Below are positions 15,600 to 28,122 of a stretch of 64,000 nucleotides of DNA, in pieces. A program made the translations under genes and the position numbers. Every line of letters begins with the position of its first letter. Position 1 is the first letter of the stretch. The stretch is from Phlebiopsis flavidoalba (Eukaryota > Basidiomycota > Agaricomycetes > Polyporales > Phanerochaetaceae): NCBI GenBank assembly GCA_035772785.1, contig JAOCPU010000039.1:1-64000 (forward strand). Reading direction: 5' to 3'. Below the pieces are notes generated by a model. It ran no database searches, was not told the DNA's origin, and was given only the letters and a program-made list of their open reading frames with translations.

Positions 15600-16655
15600 G
15601 GAAGAGTCTGCGACGAACCCTTCTGCATCATTACTCGAAAGGGGAGTCTAGAGCGTCGACCCGGTCAGTAGTATCACGAACAAATCCCACATGACGTACG
15701 AACGGTCCTGTTGGAAACCGGAAGCAGGTCGCGTGAGCCCCACAACTTTTTTTCTAGTGACAATGCTTGACTATTTCGCAGACCTGCGGGCGAAGTCGCT
15801 CTGCGGTGCGCCCAAGATTCAAACAAACGCTCCGATCTTTTTTCGGGGCCATGTGTTCACATGAAAATTCGCCAGCGACGAATAGGTGGCTGAAAAAATT
15901 TACTGTCACGACCGGGTAAACTCGCAGCGGGATGTTCGCTGAACATCTGACGGGTGTTGTCGTAGGCAGCTCATTTCGTGGCGTATCTGCTTACGAGTGA
16001 CGCTCACTTCTGGAGAAAGGGTCAGCATGATACATAGCAGGAATGCTACGCTACTGAGGACCTATCTGATGTTCTTCTCATTGCATGAGTAATGTATCAT
16101 ACAGTCGCCATCTTGCTGACCCACCATCCACACGGCCGACCGATACCCAGTTCGCGTTAGTGCGTGGTACCTGAGGATAGAGTTGAGCCAAGGACACCCC
16201 GCCTCGTTTCCTAGAACCCTATCTCACCTTTGGAAATGGCTGGGCCATTCAATCAGTTTTCGCTTCTTAGCGCATAGCAGCAGGTCAGAACTGCAGCCAT
16301 TCGCCGACCTTTTGTGTGGCAGTATGCAGCATATTAAGGTTTAGATTAAACGTCATATCTGCGTTGAGTTCTCTAAACGAAGCTATAACGACGCGTAAGC
16401 ACAGAAGCGACCAATAGACTAGAACCAACCTACGTCCAGAAGACTGAGTTTCCCTCTACCACTCTTCAAAACAAAAGTCACGAACCGCTAATTTTCAGCA
16501 GGTTCTTCTGTAATACACACTCATAGTATCGTACACGTTCGGCGTTGATACATACGACAATGGTTAGCGACGATAGAAGCTCGAAATCGTGGAGTCGGGG
16601 GCTTCCCGCATAACTAAGCGACCGCACTGTCCAGGTCGTGAACAGACATCACATG
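15600..16655. other. Intergenic, nothing recognised
   Basis: About 1 kb of mixed-composition DNA without any ORF of note on either strand and without an RNA or repeat signature. It separates an uncertain gene from the 3' end of the zinc-knuckle gene. Confidence 0.5.
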
Positions 16656-16659
16656 ATCA

Positions 16660-17457
16660 AATGACGGCCTCGATGTTCTCGCGGACAGTCTCTGGCAATC
16701 ATAGAGCGCGAATGAGATGTAAGGAACTGGAAACGGGAGAACAACGCTTACGATGACCCTCCTGCTGACAACTTGTAGCAGGTCTTGTTCTTGTTAAAGG
16801 GGTTGCCGGCGGGGCGCGTCTGACACCGTAGTCACCGGGTGCAGCAAGGCAGTCCCTAGTCGGAATTTATTACCAAGAGAGCGGAAAGTAGCGTGTGGTG
16901 AAGACGGCCTACCCTGGCCATAGTGTGTGATTGTGGGGGGCCTGTCCGCAGCGGTAGCATTTGACGGGAGGCAGCGTGGAGGTGTTCAGGAGAACGACCA
17001 GGAGGAGGTGCGCGGGAGGCGAAGCCAACAGCAACCGCCTGCATCGGGGCAAGCACGCGCAATGTGACCGGAAACGACCACAGCTCTAGGTACACGAAGG
17101 CGTGAATATCAATGCGACCTTCCTTTAACAAAAAAACAACCTTGTAACGTGAGCACCCACGTAGCACTTTTGGCCACCGCCTCCAGACTGGACCCGAAGG
17201 CTGGGGCATTCGGCCTGAATGTGGCCTACTCCGCCGCATGAGTAGCACTGCTTGGCTGCGACCGTACGTGGAGACGGGCACGCCGCCGATTCATGGCCCG
17301 GGCTGGCGGCAATTATAGCGAGACGCTGCTCCGACGTGCAGTTCTCCGCAATGTGGCCCACTAGGCAAAGTTGAGGACATGAGACGAGGAGACTCGACGA
17401 TCGAACGCACAGTTGCCACACTTGAAGCAGCCCTTCCTCGATAAACTGATACGCCAT
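16660..17457 (-). CDS. GIS2: CCHC zinc-knuckle protein, GIS2/CNBP-like
   Basis: Proteins of this family are small nucleic-acid-binding proteins built of tandem CX2CX4HX4C knuckles. They bind mRNA and act in translation and stress-granule biology. The sequence shows successive knuckles: GCFKCGN, a degraded LVGHIAENC unit, PGHESAACP, KQCYSCGGVGHIQAECP, KCY followed after an intron by a CGRF/GHIARACP segment, PPVKCYRCG with PNH-like continuation, and CYK/CQQEGH with RDCPRE. Gly-rich linkers (SGGGGQK) are typical. The ATG at 17457 starts the run. Frame slips are needed at several knuckles (for example near 17420, 17320, 17064 and 16776), yet Cys and His spacing is retained when the frame is followed. 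About seven knuckles fits the GIS2 family. Confidence 0.72.
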
Positions 17458-17469
17458 CCTGACCTAACT

Positions 17470-18520
17470 AACTACGATGATCCTGGAATCGTCGACGAAA
17501 TGAGCAGGCACGCAAAAAAGAGGCGGGTTGAGATTGCATACCCTTCTACTTCCCTCAACCGACTAACCCTTTTCCTTCCCACCTCCTTCGTGAGGGTTGT
17601 GTGGACTGCTGCTATGAGCGAGATGGGTGTTGTTGAATGGATAAGGAGAGCACGGCCTAAACGCTGATCTAAGCGGGGAACGCCGGATCCTTGCCATATA
17701 AGGTAGTGGTAGTTTAGTATTCGTCGGCTGAGCCCGTTTTGCTCCCTTTCTCCACGCATCAAACCCGGACTCATCTTCTGCGCACGGTGGTTGTCATAGT
17801 CGATAGATTGTCTACTGCCAACCGGGGCGAACAGGGACTCTGCCACCGGCGGCGAGGACAGCTTCCATTTTTCATCGGAAACTCATAAACGCTCCATCCA
17901 CGATTCAACATGAACAGAACATCCCATTTACCATCGCGGACCCTAAACTATCCCCTTGGAAATATCGCCGCGTCGGAGTCGGTGGATTTCGCGAGCCACA
18001 AGCACCTATAAGCAGGGATGTCTCGTTCGCACAAGCAACTGCGCTGTCAGCTCCTCGCGTTCCTGGCCGAGCCCACTGGCTTCTGCTAACCATCTTCGCT
18101 CGGGCCAATGGATCGTCTGTCGTGCTGTCATCGCCTGGCCTCTCTATCTTGGATCTGCCCCGCCGCGTTTCTCCGCTAGCGCCTCGTGGCCCTCTGTTCC
18201 GCTGAGCGCGTCGTAGAACATTTATCTTGATCCGATCGACTGGGAGCAATAAAAGAGAGCGAATTGGTGAATTTCTTCCGACGGGATTGTTCGCTCCCCA
18301 CCAGGGGGAGGTTGTGTAACGGTGTGTGGCGGCGTCATTTGCTCCCTTGACAAACACCTGACTACAGTCCATAGACCTTCTGCTTACCTCTTGGCGGACA
18401 GTCGACCCTCCCTGCGCGCATTGGCATCCATCGCGCTTCTTGTTTGGCTGCAGATTTGCTTCACTTAGGGTGCGTTTTGCTCCATACGCTCGAGTATACA
18501 TCCACTGACACCAGCCACAG
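17470..18520 (-). CDS. Unidentified minus-strand gene
   Basis: A frame starting at 18501 (MYTRAYGAKRTLSEANLQP) reads through a possible small intron (GTAAGC to CAG near 18360-18390) into an Arg/Ser-rich region with protein-like segments (DDSTTDDPLARAKMVSRSQW). A second minus-strand frame at 17472-17846 follows. Splice-like signals and a clear start make a gene plausible, but no domain is recognised. It would be tandem with, and upstream of, the zinc-knuckle gene. Confidence 0.3.
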
Positions 18521-19380
18521 ATGTGTCAATCTTCTGTGAAGTATTTAAACAGCCTCACAAGACGCGTAGGTCAGTGAAAACGATGTGCGCGAAGTACGGC
18601 TCGCCGTGTAGGAGGAAGATGGTTGTTTTCTATGAGTTGTTGATGTGATGCGCCTCAAACGAACCCTTGGTATGTTCCGCCATCATGAAGACAGTATTCA
18701 TATCCTCACGACATTGCTTCTAGTGCCTGTACTTGCTCCTCTGTACCTGTTCTTGTCCAGATGTGTCTCGTCTTTTCCGTGGCCAGCTTCTCTTGACGCG
18801 CGGTTGTTTTTCGTTGTACTCAATTAACCGGCTTGAACCCACGTTATTTTTGTGACCTGTGAGATGTCAGATGAGTCCTCTACAGGCTCTCCTGGTTCGT
18901 TACACGTTCTGTGGCGATTGACTTCGGTAAATAAATCGCGCGGGGGCGGTCTGGGTGGCGTTATTGTGGTGTGGTGTGGCGTTAGACTGTCAACAGATCA
19001 CGTCTTTCTGCAAGCGAAGCACGAATCGCATGTCGATCATCCTCCGAGCTAGACGGCCACCGCCTTAGCGCTCCTGTCCGCCTCCGTCTTCGACCTCATT
19101 GACTATAACGCTTTGCTCGTCGTTTCACCGCGTCCCGCAGGGCCGTATAGGGCACTTATCTCGATACGCAGCATGTGTCTCAACGTTATCATGCTGAAGC
19201 GGGACGGCCGCTCTCACCGGAAGCGCTCCAGCCTTAGTCATCTCCCGCTGCCAATACATATATGGTGTCCGCGCAGGCAAGACTCAGGCAACCCTTCTTG
19301 CTTCCGCACGCTCTCTCCGCCAGCTGCGAGGCACTCGACAAGTACATCCTTGACTCGCCAGACGAATTCTAGAGCTAGCC
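18521..19380. other. Region upstream of ARO8, no supported gene
   Basis: Short plus-strand ORFs (18645-18827, 18852-19052 and 19113-19412) have no recognisable content. The last part must hold the ARO8 promoter and 5' UTR. No further feature is supported. Confidence 0.4.
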
Positions 19381-21526
19381 ATGGCGTCCGAAAAGCAACA
19401 CAAGGCGATTGATCTCTCGCACCACTTGTCTGACCTGTCGCGCCGCAGGCAGGTGTCGCCGTCTGAAGGGTCTGGCGAAATACATGGGAAACCCGAACCT
19501 GATTGCTCTCGCTGGAGGTACGCATGGCTCCCAAGGTACAATAACCATGTATATCAATCAATGACCTGTAGGCATGCCTCATCCTTCGTACTTTCCCTTC
19601 GCCGACGTCTCGGCTAATGGTGAGTCGTCCTGTAGCGCGATAGCTGCGGTTGAGGAGATTGATAGCGTGCCGCAGCTCTGATTCCTGACTCTTTCTCGCT
19701 GGACCCCGCCCAGTCCCGAGAGGAGTCCTCTTTGTCGTGGGTATGGAAGCTCTTCGGTGCCGGCACACGGAAGGAGAAGACTACCTCCATTACCATTCCC
19801 AAGTACGCCGAGGACCCCATGAACGATATTAACCTTGCGGTCGCCCTTCAGTATGGCACCGCACAGGGTATCCTTCCCCTTCAGAAGTTTCTCAAGGAGT
19901 TCTCGGGCAAGGTGTACCAAGCCTGCGTACTCAGACTTCACTACGCTCGTTCACAACTGGCAACACTGACGGATGGGCACGGGCTGTGCTGACTCTTTGC
20001 AACCCCGGCGAGATGATCCTCACCGAGGAGTGGACATATCCCTCTGCTGCATGTTTCTACTATGCCAGCCATATGGCATCTCGCCTGTGCCCATCGCTAT
20101 GGACTCGGAGGGTATGCGTGCGGATGACTTGTACACCACCCTTGCTGAGTGGGATGAATCCGTTCGTGGTGCCCCAAGGTAAGATTGTCGTCTCCGAGGC
20201 AGATTCCTAGCTAACATAATCTGTAGGCCCCCATGTTCTATACACGGTCCCAGTTGGCCAGAACCCTAGTGGCGCGGTTCGTCACCACTCTGCATTCCGT
20301 TCCACACATGTCTAATCTGTATGTAGACCATAAAGGGCGAGAAGCGCAAGAAGGAGATCTACGATGTTTGCGTCAAATTCGGTATGTCAATCAAACTCAC
20401 GTTCTGAAAGCTCTGCTAATGGCATCCGCCAGACGTCATCATCTGCGAGGACGATCCGTACTACTTCCTCCAGCAGGGCGAATACAAGCCCAAATCGGAG
20501 CGGAGCTCCGTGACCGCCAAGTACAACGACGAGAAGTTTTTGGCTGCCCTTTCACCTTCGTACTTGAAGTGTGATTATCAGGGACGCGTCATCCGTATGG
20601 ACACGTTCTCCAAGGTCGGTCACTCAATGCCATCGAACTGATCAATCGCTCAAGTGCATGCGTAGTATGTGGCGCCCGGCTCCCGGTTGGGTTGGTTCAC
20701 ATGCTCCCCTCAACTTGCCGAACGTCTCGACGTCAAGGAGAGACCACTACCCAGGCGCCATGCGGCTTCGGCCAGGTGGGTCCTTGTGGGCGTACATGGC
20801 TCATGCATACCGTTGACACATTATGTAACACACTAGTCTATCGTCGCGCAACTCCTCAGCACCTGGAAGCAGGATGGCTATGTCAGATGGCTCCACGGTA
20901 AGACTACTATTTTATGACATCCGAAATGGTTGAATGTACCAATGCCACCTAACAGGTCTGGCGATCGAATACCAGTCGCGCCGTGACTACTTCATCGACG
21001 CACTGCTGGACGAGTTTGAGGTTAAGCAAACCGTCTCCAACAAGTCACTCTGGCAGGGACTCGACGTCTACGAGTGCAGCATCAAGCCGACAACCATGGT
21101 CGAGAAGGCCAGCTACAGGAAGATCTTCAGCTTCGTGCCACCCTCATCGGGCATGTTCCTTTGGGTGAGTGCGTTGATCATCACAACGCGAGACTTTTTG
21201 CTGATGGCGTTTGCAGCTCGAGATGCACTTCGAGAACCACCCCGCTTTCCGTGAGGGCGATGAGGAGACACTCGAAATGCAACTTTGGACCAAGATCGCC
21301 GAGGCCGGTGTCCTTGTCGCACCCGGATGGTTCTTCGCGGCCACTGACGAGATCAACGATGCCGGCAAAAGGGTCATTTCCGGATGAGCTTCAGCAACGC
21401 CGAGGTATGTGACTTGTTACAGATGGTATATTGACCTTGCTAATCATTGTCTTTCAGTTTGCTACCATGAAGAAAGCTGTCCAGATTTTCGGCAAGATTG
21501 TGAAGGAGTTCTACAACGAGCAATAG
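19381..21526 (+). CDS. ARO8: Aromatic aminotransferase (ARO8/KAT-AADAT type)
   Basis: This is a PLP-dependent class-I aminotransferase of the fungal Aro8 group, which transaminates aromatic amino acids, 2-aminoadipate or kynurenine. Blocks in order are: MASEKQHKAIDLSHHLSDL; NPNLIALAG joined over an intron (19518-19571) to GGMPHPSYFPF; LALQYGTAQG-like INLAVALQYGTAQGILPL; CNPGEMILTEEWTYPSA; GISPVPIAMDSEGM; VLYTVPVGQNPSG; VIICEDDPYYFLQ (PLP-contacting Asp and Tyr); MDTFSKYVAPGSRLGW (Schiff-base Lys and phosphate-binding Arg); then PPSSGMFLW, VLVAPGWFFA and a C-terminal KKAVQIFGKIVKEFYNEQ. At least seven short introns are evident. One-base slips occur, for example near 19472 and 19665. The start and stop fit the family length (about 520 residues). 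The next gene is tandem, 250 bp downstream. Confidence 0.9.
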
Positions 21527-21775
21527 GGTAATGGTTACATGCTTCATTTTCTGTGGAATGTAGATTTTGTAAAACTAGAGCAGCTTGGATATAGTAACTA
21601 CGGATATAGTCTTCACTTTAAGTTACCTGTGTCCCTTGGAAGTTGAAAGTGGCCTCGGTGCGCCTCGGCAGACTCCGAAGAGCATTTCGCTGGGCGCTCT
21701 CTATGGCGCCTAGTCTAAACCTGCTTGACTAGTAACTTGCCCTAAAGACTTCGCGCCAGGCGAATTTCCCTGATT

Positions 21776-24194
21776 ATGGCCGAAGACCTTTCCGACGACA
21801 TCCAGCGTGCGCTGCCAGCTTACCCCAGCCGACGCTAGAGACGATGCAGGACCTTCGAAGAGGAAAGGAAAGGGAAAGCGATCAGTCAAGCCGAGACAGA
21901 TGCCAGCCCGCGGACGAGCAGGTGAAGCGGAAGAAAAAGAAGAAAACGCGCGAGGTAGCAGAGTCTACTGAAGCGCTCCCCGAACTTGCACCTACACTGT
22001 CCCAATAGATCCTGCTCTCGTTGAGGATGTCGGGGAGAAGAGGGGAAAGAAGAAGAAGAAGGATAAGGGGAAGGAACGAGCTGTGGCAGCAGCAGACACC
22101 GAGAGACCCACTGGCCACAGCCTGCCCCAGGGTCTCGTTCCTGATGAGCCCCTTGACGCGTCGTCTGCGGACTTCCTGTCTGCGGTAGTCGCTGCGGCAT
22201 CTGCAACTTCACAATTCCAGGATGCAGTACCCCCGGGGTACCCTCACCCCATGCCGCATATCCTGCCTCCGTATCCAGACCATCTCGTGCAATATCCTCC
22301 GCCGGAGTTTCCATATCCTCCCCCCAACATCCCCATCCAGTACCCTTCGGCCCCTCCCGGGATGTATCCTGACCTGCACACGATCCTCACCGGACCTCAA
22401 TCTTGCGTCGAGCGAAGAGCTCCTTCGCACGCGCTGAATCGCTACAGGACATGGACAAAAACGACACTCGCAACGGTCCTTCGCACGCTCAGCGAGGCTG
22501 GTGTGCCCCACACCCACCGCCGGCCCGCTCATGATGCAGCCGACTTTCGTCGTCCCGCCGCCGCCGCCTCCCGGTCCTCCCCCGGTGAACCAGGTATCTG
22601 CAAAGTCCGTCGCGATACTCGTCGCCACCCGAAGCAGGTGAAGGAGTCAGGGCAGAGCACGCGAGCCCTACCACCACCCGCTCATGTGCCCTCCCCCCGG
22701 CCTGCGGGGAGGAGAATCCCGATCATGCGCATATGCTGGCTAATGTGTGGATGAATGCTAGCAAGTTGGCCGAGATGGTCAGGACGCAAGGTGAGTTTGT
22801 GCTGTCTTCTCTGGTGCGATCTTGAACACCGACAGTTGTCTAGGTTTGGTGTATAAGAAGGGTAAATTCTCCGCACTGGAAGACGCCCAACTTCGGGCAG
22901 CCATCGAGAATTACCGTATGGTAAGAGCTTGTTCTACCACGCGATCATATTGCTGATCTTGCTACAGACAAAATCTCTAACCAACGAAGACGTTACCAAC
23001 CTTATATTCTCGAAAGACCGTGGTCGTGGAGAGGCATTCTGGCAGGAAATCACTTCTGCGCTACACTTGCGCCCGATCACTGCTGTATATCATCACGTAC
23101 GCCGACTATGGCATCCGATGAGAGGCCAGGGGAGATGGGGTACCAGCAGAGGATGACTCTCTCCGCGAGTAAGCACACGCCCATAGGTCACATCTCCACT
23201 CTCTCATTGTTACCTCGTAGAGAGCTGTTGCGCATCTTGGCCAACAATGGGAAAAGATTAGTGAACGCGTCGGGCGGTCAGCCTCAGATTGCCGCGACCG
23301 GTGGCGCAACCACCTCGAAGGGCAGGAGGTGCGGCAGAGCGGACACTGGACGAAGCAAGAAGAAGAGGAACTCACGAGAATCGTCACCGAGCCCTGGATC
23401 ACTGTTCTACAGGGCAAGGACATGGACAGCGAGATTCTTCTGGGGTGCAGTTAGCCAGCGCATGGGCGGGCGTCGCGGGCGACAACAGTGCCGTATCAAG
23501 TGGTAAGTGCTGTTGCTAGTGGTGGAATGTGTATGTTGGGGCTAAGTTGTCTACAGGACGGATTCCTTGTGTACGCAAATAAAAAATGAGGGCTCTAAAC
23601 CTCGGTGGAGTCAGTTGGATGCGTATATTCTAGTCCACAAGTGCGTACATCCTGAGGACAACCCAGGGCTGTGGAAATTGATGCGTTCATAGGATTGACT
23701 CGTTGAAGGTCAATGACGACAGTGAGATAGAATTGGAAGAAACTACTTCTGACGAACATTGGAATATCTGGAGCGCACACACGCTGCAGCGGCGATGGCT
23801 GACGATGAAGCGCAGCGTCAAAGGCCATTACGACATGACCCACGCGGGTTGGTATTCCACAATACTGTCCCCGCACTGGTGAATCTGACGTCGTTTTGTA
23901 GAACTTACCATGGACATTCTGCGGACGAAAAAAGCCCACAACACCGCCTCCTCAAAAGGAGTCACGCTCGCGAAACCCAAGCAGCCTCGCAGTGCAGAGA
24001 CCATTGCTGATTTCCGAGGCTGAAGAGGATGAGGAGATGCACACTGGCGGGCAAAGAATGCAATCTGCTCTCTTGTCTAGGTATATTGCTTTTTTTTTTT
24101 GTGACACACTTTGCGTTGTCCTCGGTACTCTGCTGCAATTGATTTCTGTTTACTCCACCAGCGTCCTGGGAAAATGCAGGAGCGTGAAGAATAA
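21776..24194 (+). CDS. REB1: Myb-domain DNA-binding protein, Reb1/TTF-I-like
   Basis: Reb1/TTF-I proteins bind rDNA terminator sites, stop RNA polymerase I and block replication forks. The start at 21776 gives MAEDLSDDIQRALPA, then Lys-rich nuclear or nucleolar stretches (SKRKGKGKR, KRGKKKKKDKGKER), a Pro/Tyr-rich region (PPEFPYPPPNIPIQYPSAPP) and a helical segment (LASSEELLRTLQDMD). The DNA-binding half follows: KLAEMVRTQ, KGKFSALEDAQLRAAIENYR, FWQEITSALHLRPITAVYHH and VRRLWHP; a second repeat with LGQQWEKISERVGRSASDCR/DRWRNHL; a third ending RGRQQCRIKW; and a fourth with PRWSQLDAYILVHKIDSL. The acidic tail ends after an intron at about 24082-24161. Frame slips occur near 22650, 23440 and 24020. 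Ortholog assignment is moderate; the Myb class is firm. Confidence 0.8.
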
Positions 24195-24403
24195 CCCACT
24201 GATACCATCGCATTTCGTATCTTTGATCCCTACTGCGTTTGACCAGCAACTTGGCCACTTGCCATGCTCTGTTGTCTGCCGTGAGAGGCTGGGGCCGTAC
24301 ACAGCATACTAACTGGGCGCCTTCGGGGCCACACCGTACCTTTGCAGGATAGGATAAAAAGAAAGAAAGAGCCTCCGCCGATCCATCGACGGACCCACGC
24401 GCG

Positions 24404-25836
24404 ATGCACCTTCTCAACACTCTGCCACAAACGCTCGAAGAAGCCGACGCGCGCTCGAGGTGCTCGAGATCGACGCCCATACCGACCACGGCATCACCGA
24501 CAAACGACCTCGCCGTCGTACTGCCCTACTGCCCGAACCTTGCCGACGCGCGCTTCCGCGGCGTGCCCAACCTCAGCGACCGCACACTTGCACTCCTCGG
24601 CGCGGAGACGGAACGACCTCGTCGGGCTCGACGTTACGCGTTGCACCCATCTCTCTCCCACAGGCCTCCGCGCACAATCGTCCGAGCCACCGCGCATCGC
24701 GCCTCCAAGTGCTCCGCGTGCGCGGTGTATACGCGCTCACCGACGACGCGCTTGTCAACGCACTACGCGGGCTCGGCCACCCTCAACGGAGCTCGATGCG
24801 CGCGAGCTGCCTCTGCTCACAGCACGCGCGGTCCGCGAGGTATGGAGCACCGCTCCCGCACTGCGCACTTGAGGCTCTCTGGGTGTCCACACCCTTGGCC
24901 CCGCGGGGTTCCCTGCCCACACGCAAGTGGGCACCGCGCGACGGAGAGGATAGAAGCTCACGGATGGGCTACCACCCCTCTTACTGCCCCGGCACCATAC
25001 GATGCACAACCTGCGCGTGCTCTCGCTACGCGAGCTTCCGCCAGCTCAACGGACAGCGCTGTCGTTGGCCTGTTGCAACACGTCCCGCGGCTGCTCGAAC
25101 TGGAGCTTGGTGGGTGTGCGCGTCTCACAGACGAGATCATACCCGCATTGAGTACAACAGGAGAGCCTTGAAGTGCTTGACCTCTCGTTCCTCGACACAC
25201 TAACTGATGGCGCCCTATTCGCATTGGTACGGAGCCTCTCCCACGACTCACAGAAATCAATGTCTCTCGTACGCTATCCCTCTCATCCCTTGACACGCAA
25301 AACTGACCAAGTGCAAGACTGCACACAACTGACAGACCTGACGCTCCTTGAGCTCGCCGCGCTCCCACGTTTGCGCCGCCTCTTCATGAATGGCCTCCCG
25401 CGTGCGACGGACGGCGCGCTGCACGCCCTTGCTGCAAATGCGCCGCGGTTAACGCACCTCAATCCTTCTTTTCTCTGGCTGCAATCGCGTCTCGCTCGAC
25501 GCGCTGCATCTGCTCCTGCGCGCGGCACCCGCGCCTGGTACGACTCGGCGCCAGCGTCCCCCGCCGTCGTGCGTCGGGCTGGCGTCGCACGGTTCTCGGA
25601 GCCCCCCACCGCCCGTACGTCTTCCCGCTACTTTCCACGGCTGTCGAGCGCGATGCTGATGAACGGTTTGTGTAGGTGGGACGAGAAAACTGCAGGGCGT
25701 GTACCGCGCGTTCCGCGGGACAAACGTACATGCGCTAGTGTGCGTTTCTCGACAAGGAGGATACCGGCGGTGCGAGCAGAGCAGCGCTGTATTCCGTTTG
25801 TGCCGCGCGCGGATGATTAGCGTGGATCTGTATTAG
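24404..25836 (+). CDS. Leucine-rich-repeat (GRR1/AMN1-like) protein
   Basis: Cysteine-containing LRRs follow one another: LPYCPNLADARFRGVPNLSD, LVGLDVTRCTHLSPTGL, LQVLRVRGVYALTDDALVN, LNELDARELPLL-like, LLELELGGCARLTDEIIPAL, LEVLDLSFLDTLTDGALFAL, CTQLTDLTLLELAALPRLRR and LFMNGLPRATDGALHALA. The L-x-x-L-x-L-x-x-C-x-x-L-T-D pattern is that of RNI-like F-box/LRR proteins such as Grr1 and Amn1, which recruit substrates to SCF ubiquitin ligases or antagonise mitotic exit. No F-box is evident at the N terminus (MHLLNTLP), so the first exon may be missed. The coding frame changes repeatedly (near 24610, 24690, 24790, 25160 and 25470), consistent with indel errors. The end is either 25820 or 25836, depending on the frame. 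Confidence 0.72.
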
Positions 25837-26220
25837 GTGCTCTGCGGGGGCCGTTGGGCCATCTCACATGGTCAACACCGTTGTGACGTGCCCGATCTTC
25901 CGAATTGTGCTGTCATCGAGACACACGCTTAAACGTTTCTTGTCTTTCAGTGCTGTGGTTTCCACTCTGACACGTTCAGGACAATTACTATGAAGTTATA
26001 TTCGCTAAATTCCGGTTATTAATGCAGTAACATCGATACGAACGAAGTTTTGTAAACCTACAAGGCTTATAGACATTTATTGGAGAAGCTTTAAGCATTT
26101 TTTTTTGCGAAGGCTTCACGAGTGTGGAAGCAAAGAGGACCAGTGGTGTTGGTGACAGGCGAGCGCGGAGATTCGGCAAAAGAGTCAAGCACCCCGCCTT
26201 GCATGAATAGCAAGGTTAGT
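25837..26220. other. Intergenic
   Basis: No gene is seen between the LRR gene and the first copy of the dispersed repeat. A T-run occurs at about 26099-26106. Confidence 0.4.
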
Positions 26221-26224
26221 GGCG

Positions 26225-26840
26225 CTAGGTGAAACGCGTCGCGTCGCGACGCGTCGAGAAAGCGTGACACGCGGGCTGACGTTGATTCGCACAAACAAGC
26301 AAAACAAGCAAACATTGCATATATAGCACGACCAGCCTCCTTCGTCTCCTTCACCTGCCCCTCAACACTCCATATCTCTCTCAATGTTTCCTGAGTCGCC
26401 TCGCGACGCAAGCTTGACAAACAGAGGCTGCAGTTGGTGTACCAGCCATACAGCCATCTCTGTCTTCGGGTCACTCTTCCTACGAGACCTCGGCTTCAGA
26501 CACCGGTAGCCGTTGCTCTCGTGTCTAGCGAAGGTTCGCAGAGCGGTGGCGGGGGTTTGCATTCGCACCGAACCGTCGCCGTGCAAGATCTCGCAGGGCG
26601 CCTACGCCTTCACCGCCCCCGTGCTGGACCTGGTGTGCTCATGCGTTGTGTTGTGTTTTTCTCTTTGTGTTGGAGCGCGACGAAGGACGGCGGTAGGGTG
26701 CGTGATCAGACTCTCTTCCAGCGTCATACGAATGGCAGAGAGTCCCTCCAAGACCGCACACCAGACGCAGGTGAGTGTGTGAAGGGCGCATCGCTCCTTG
26801 GCCACGAGGGTAAACCAACACATACCTGGATACGATGATC
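26225..26840 (+). repeat. Dispersed repeat, copy A (promoter/exon-like unit)
   Basis: This is one of four related units in the window. It opens with a CGCGTCGCG-rich box containing the perfect palindrome ACGCGTCGCGACGCGT, then a TATATAGCA-like box, a CT-rich stretch, a conserved TTTGCATTCGCACC segment and a conserved GGCAGAGAGTCCCTCCAAGA block. It closes at a CAG|GTGAGT splice-donor-like site near 26769-26776. It resembles a promoter plus first exon more than a transposon. Copy A lies at the 3' side of F-box copy 1 and is most like copy B. Confidence 0.7.
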
Positions 26841-27030
26841 AAGAGATATGAAGCCTCAACCAACACCAACTTGAACTGCAAAGCATCCTTGTCTCAGCGA
26901 TAGCATACGACAAGACGCGTCACGCGATTGCTACAATCATCACCGCTTCAATTGTGCAAGAAGATCTAAACGAGGGCAGAAAGAATAGTAAACAAGTCAT
27001 GACTTGGAAGTTACTGGTTCTGTCTTGCAA

Positions 27031-28020
27031 CTACATCGTCGTCAGTCGCCCACTATAACGATTCAATAAGTCAATGATGAGAGAGTAGGTAGCGGCGTAC
27101 TCATTCCATGCACCATCGTCGAATATTATGAGCTCCCGTGTCTTGTCTGGAAACTGACAGGCCGTCGTCATAGCCTTGAACAAGGCACTCCTGGAAGTAA
27201 GCCGAGCAGTGTACTTTGCGTATCGACGGTTATTCAAAGCCTCCTGAAATTCCAGGTCGAAGGAATCATGCATGGTGTTTATAATCGACACGCCGTCTAA
27301 CCAGAGTTCTTCTAGGACAGGTGCTGCTTTCAGTGCCAGCAACGTTGATGGGGGTGATCTCAAAGCTGGGATTATAGTGCACGTATCTCTTGATCGGCGG
27401 ACATGAGTATCGCACAGGTATCGCATGATGTCAAAGGGGGGACATGCTCCCAGCGAGCGCCATTTACCCATTTTGGGCGTACAGCAGCTCGTGTAGCTGT
27501 GAGCTCTGTTTGTTCAGAAACCATCTTCGCGGTCTCTCCTCGATGCACAGCCTGGTAGGGTTAAGGAGGGAAGCGCCTTTTTGATCCCGCAATTGCTGTC
27601 AGAAACGACGCGACCGATATGTTTAGGAATATGGTGTGGAGGTTGGGAGTTGAATTTATAATGGCAGGAAGGTCGCGACCATACCCTCGGGGGTAAGACC
27701 CTCCGAGTAGCTTGAGCTTCTGTACGGCTCGGCCTAACCAGGGTTATGTTCGAAGAGTTTGGCGACGGTCTGTACGTGCGTGGACGGTCCGGAGGGAAAT
27801 TGACTCGTACAGTAGTGGCGAGCCCACGCGCAACCAACGTTTTGAGACTAATAAAACATTATCGCAGCGCTCTGGGCTAGCTGGCTTTGTTTTTTTTTCC
27901 GTGCTAATCGAGGAGGGAGAACGCTAATGGGAAATCTGCAAAAGACATCGTGTGGTACGGCAAAGGTGTACGTGAGTATTTTTCGCGTAACAATTCTTCT
28001 GGCAGCTTCTGTTCTGACAT
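27031..28020 (-). pseudogene. F-box-like protein, decayed copy 1
   Basis: The N terminus MSEQKLPEELLREK at 28020 matches the start of the paralog at 52963 (MSEQRLPEELLREILAYHF), an F-box-type helix. Downstream frames contain the paralogous LGRAV/KLLGG/NLxTI blocks (27514-27837, in shifted frames) and a C-terminal frame (27031-27471) with LKAAPVLEELWLDGVSIINT, matching SALEELWVDSFSMMITLS of the other copy. F-box proteins recruit substrates to SCF ubiquitin ligases. The frame is broken soon after the F-box and again before the C-terminal part, more severely than in copy 2. I therefore call it a probable pseudogene, although sequence errors could contribute. Confidence 0.6.
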
Positions 28021-28122
28021 GGTGGGTTGGCGAGAATGTTGGTGTCGAGTTGAGGTGCGTTTGGGTGTGGTGGAGGCTCCAGCCATGGATGTGAATGACG
28101 CTTGAGAGAGCAGGGGTTTGCT

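Noticed and set aside
16856..17281. Separate 141-codon minus-strand ORF
   Set aside because: Out-of-frame reading of the zinc-knuckle gene; the Cys/His knuckles appear in the adjacent frames.
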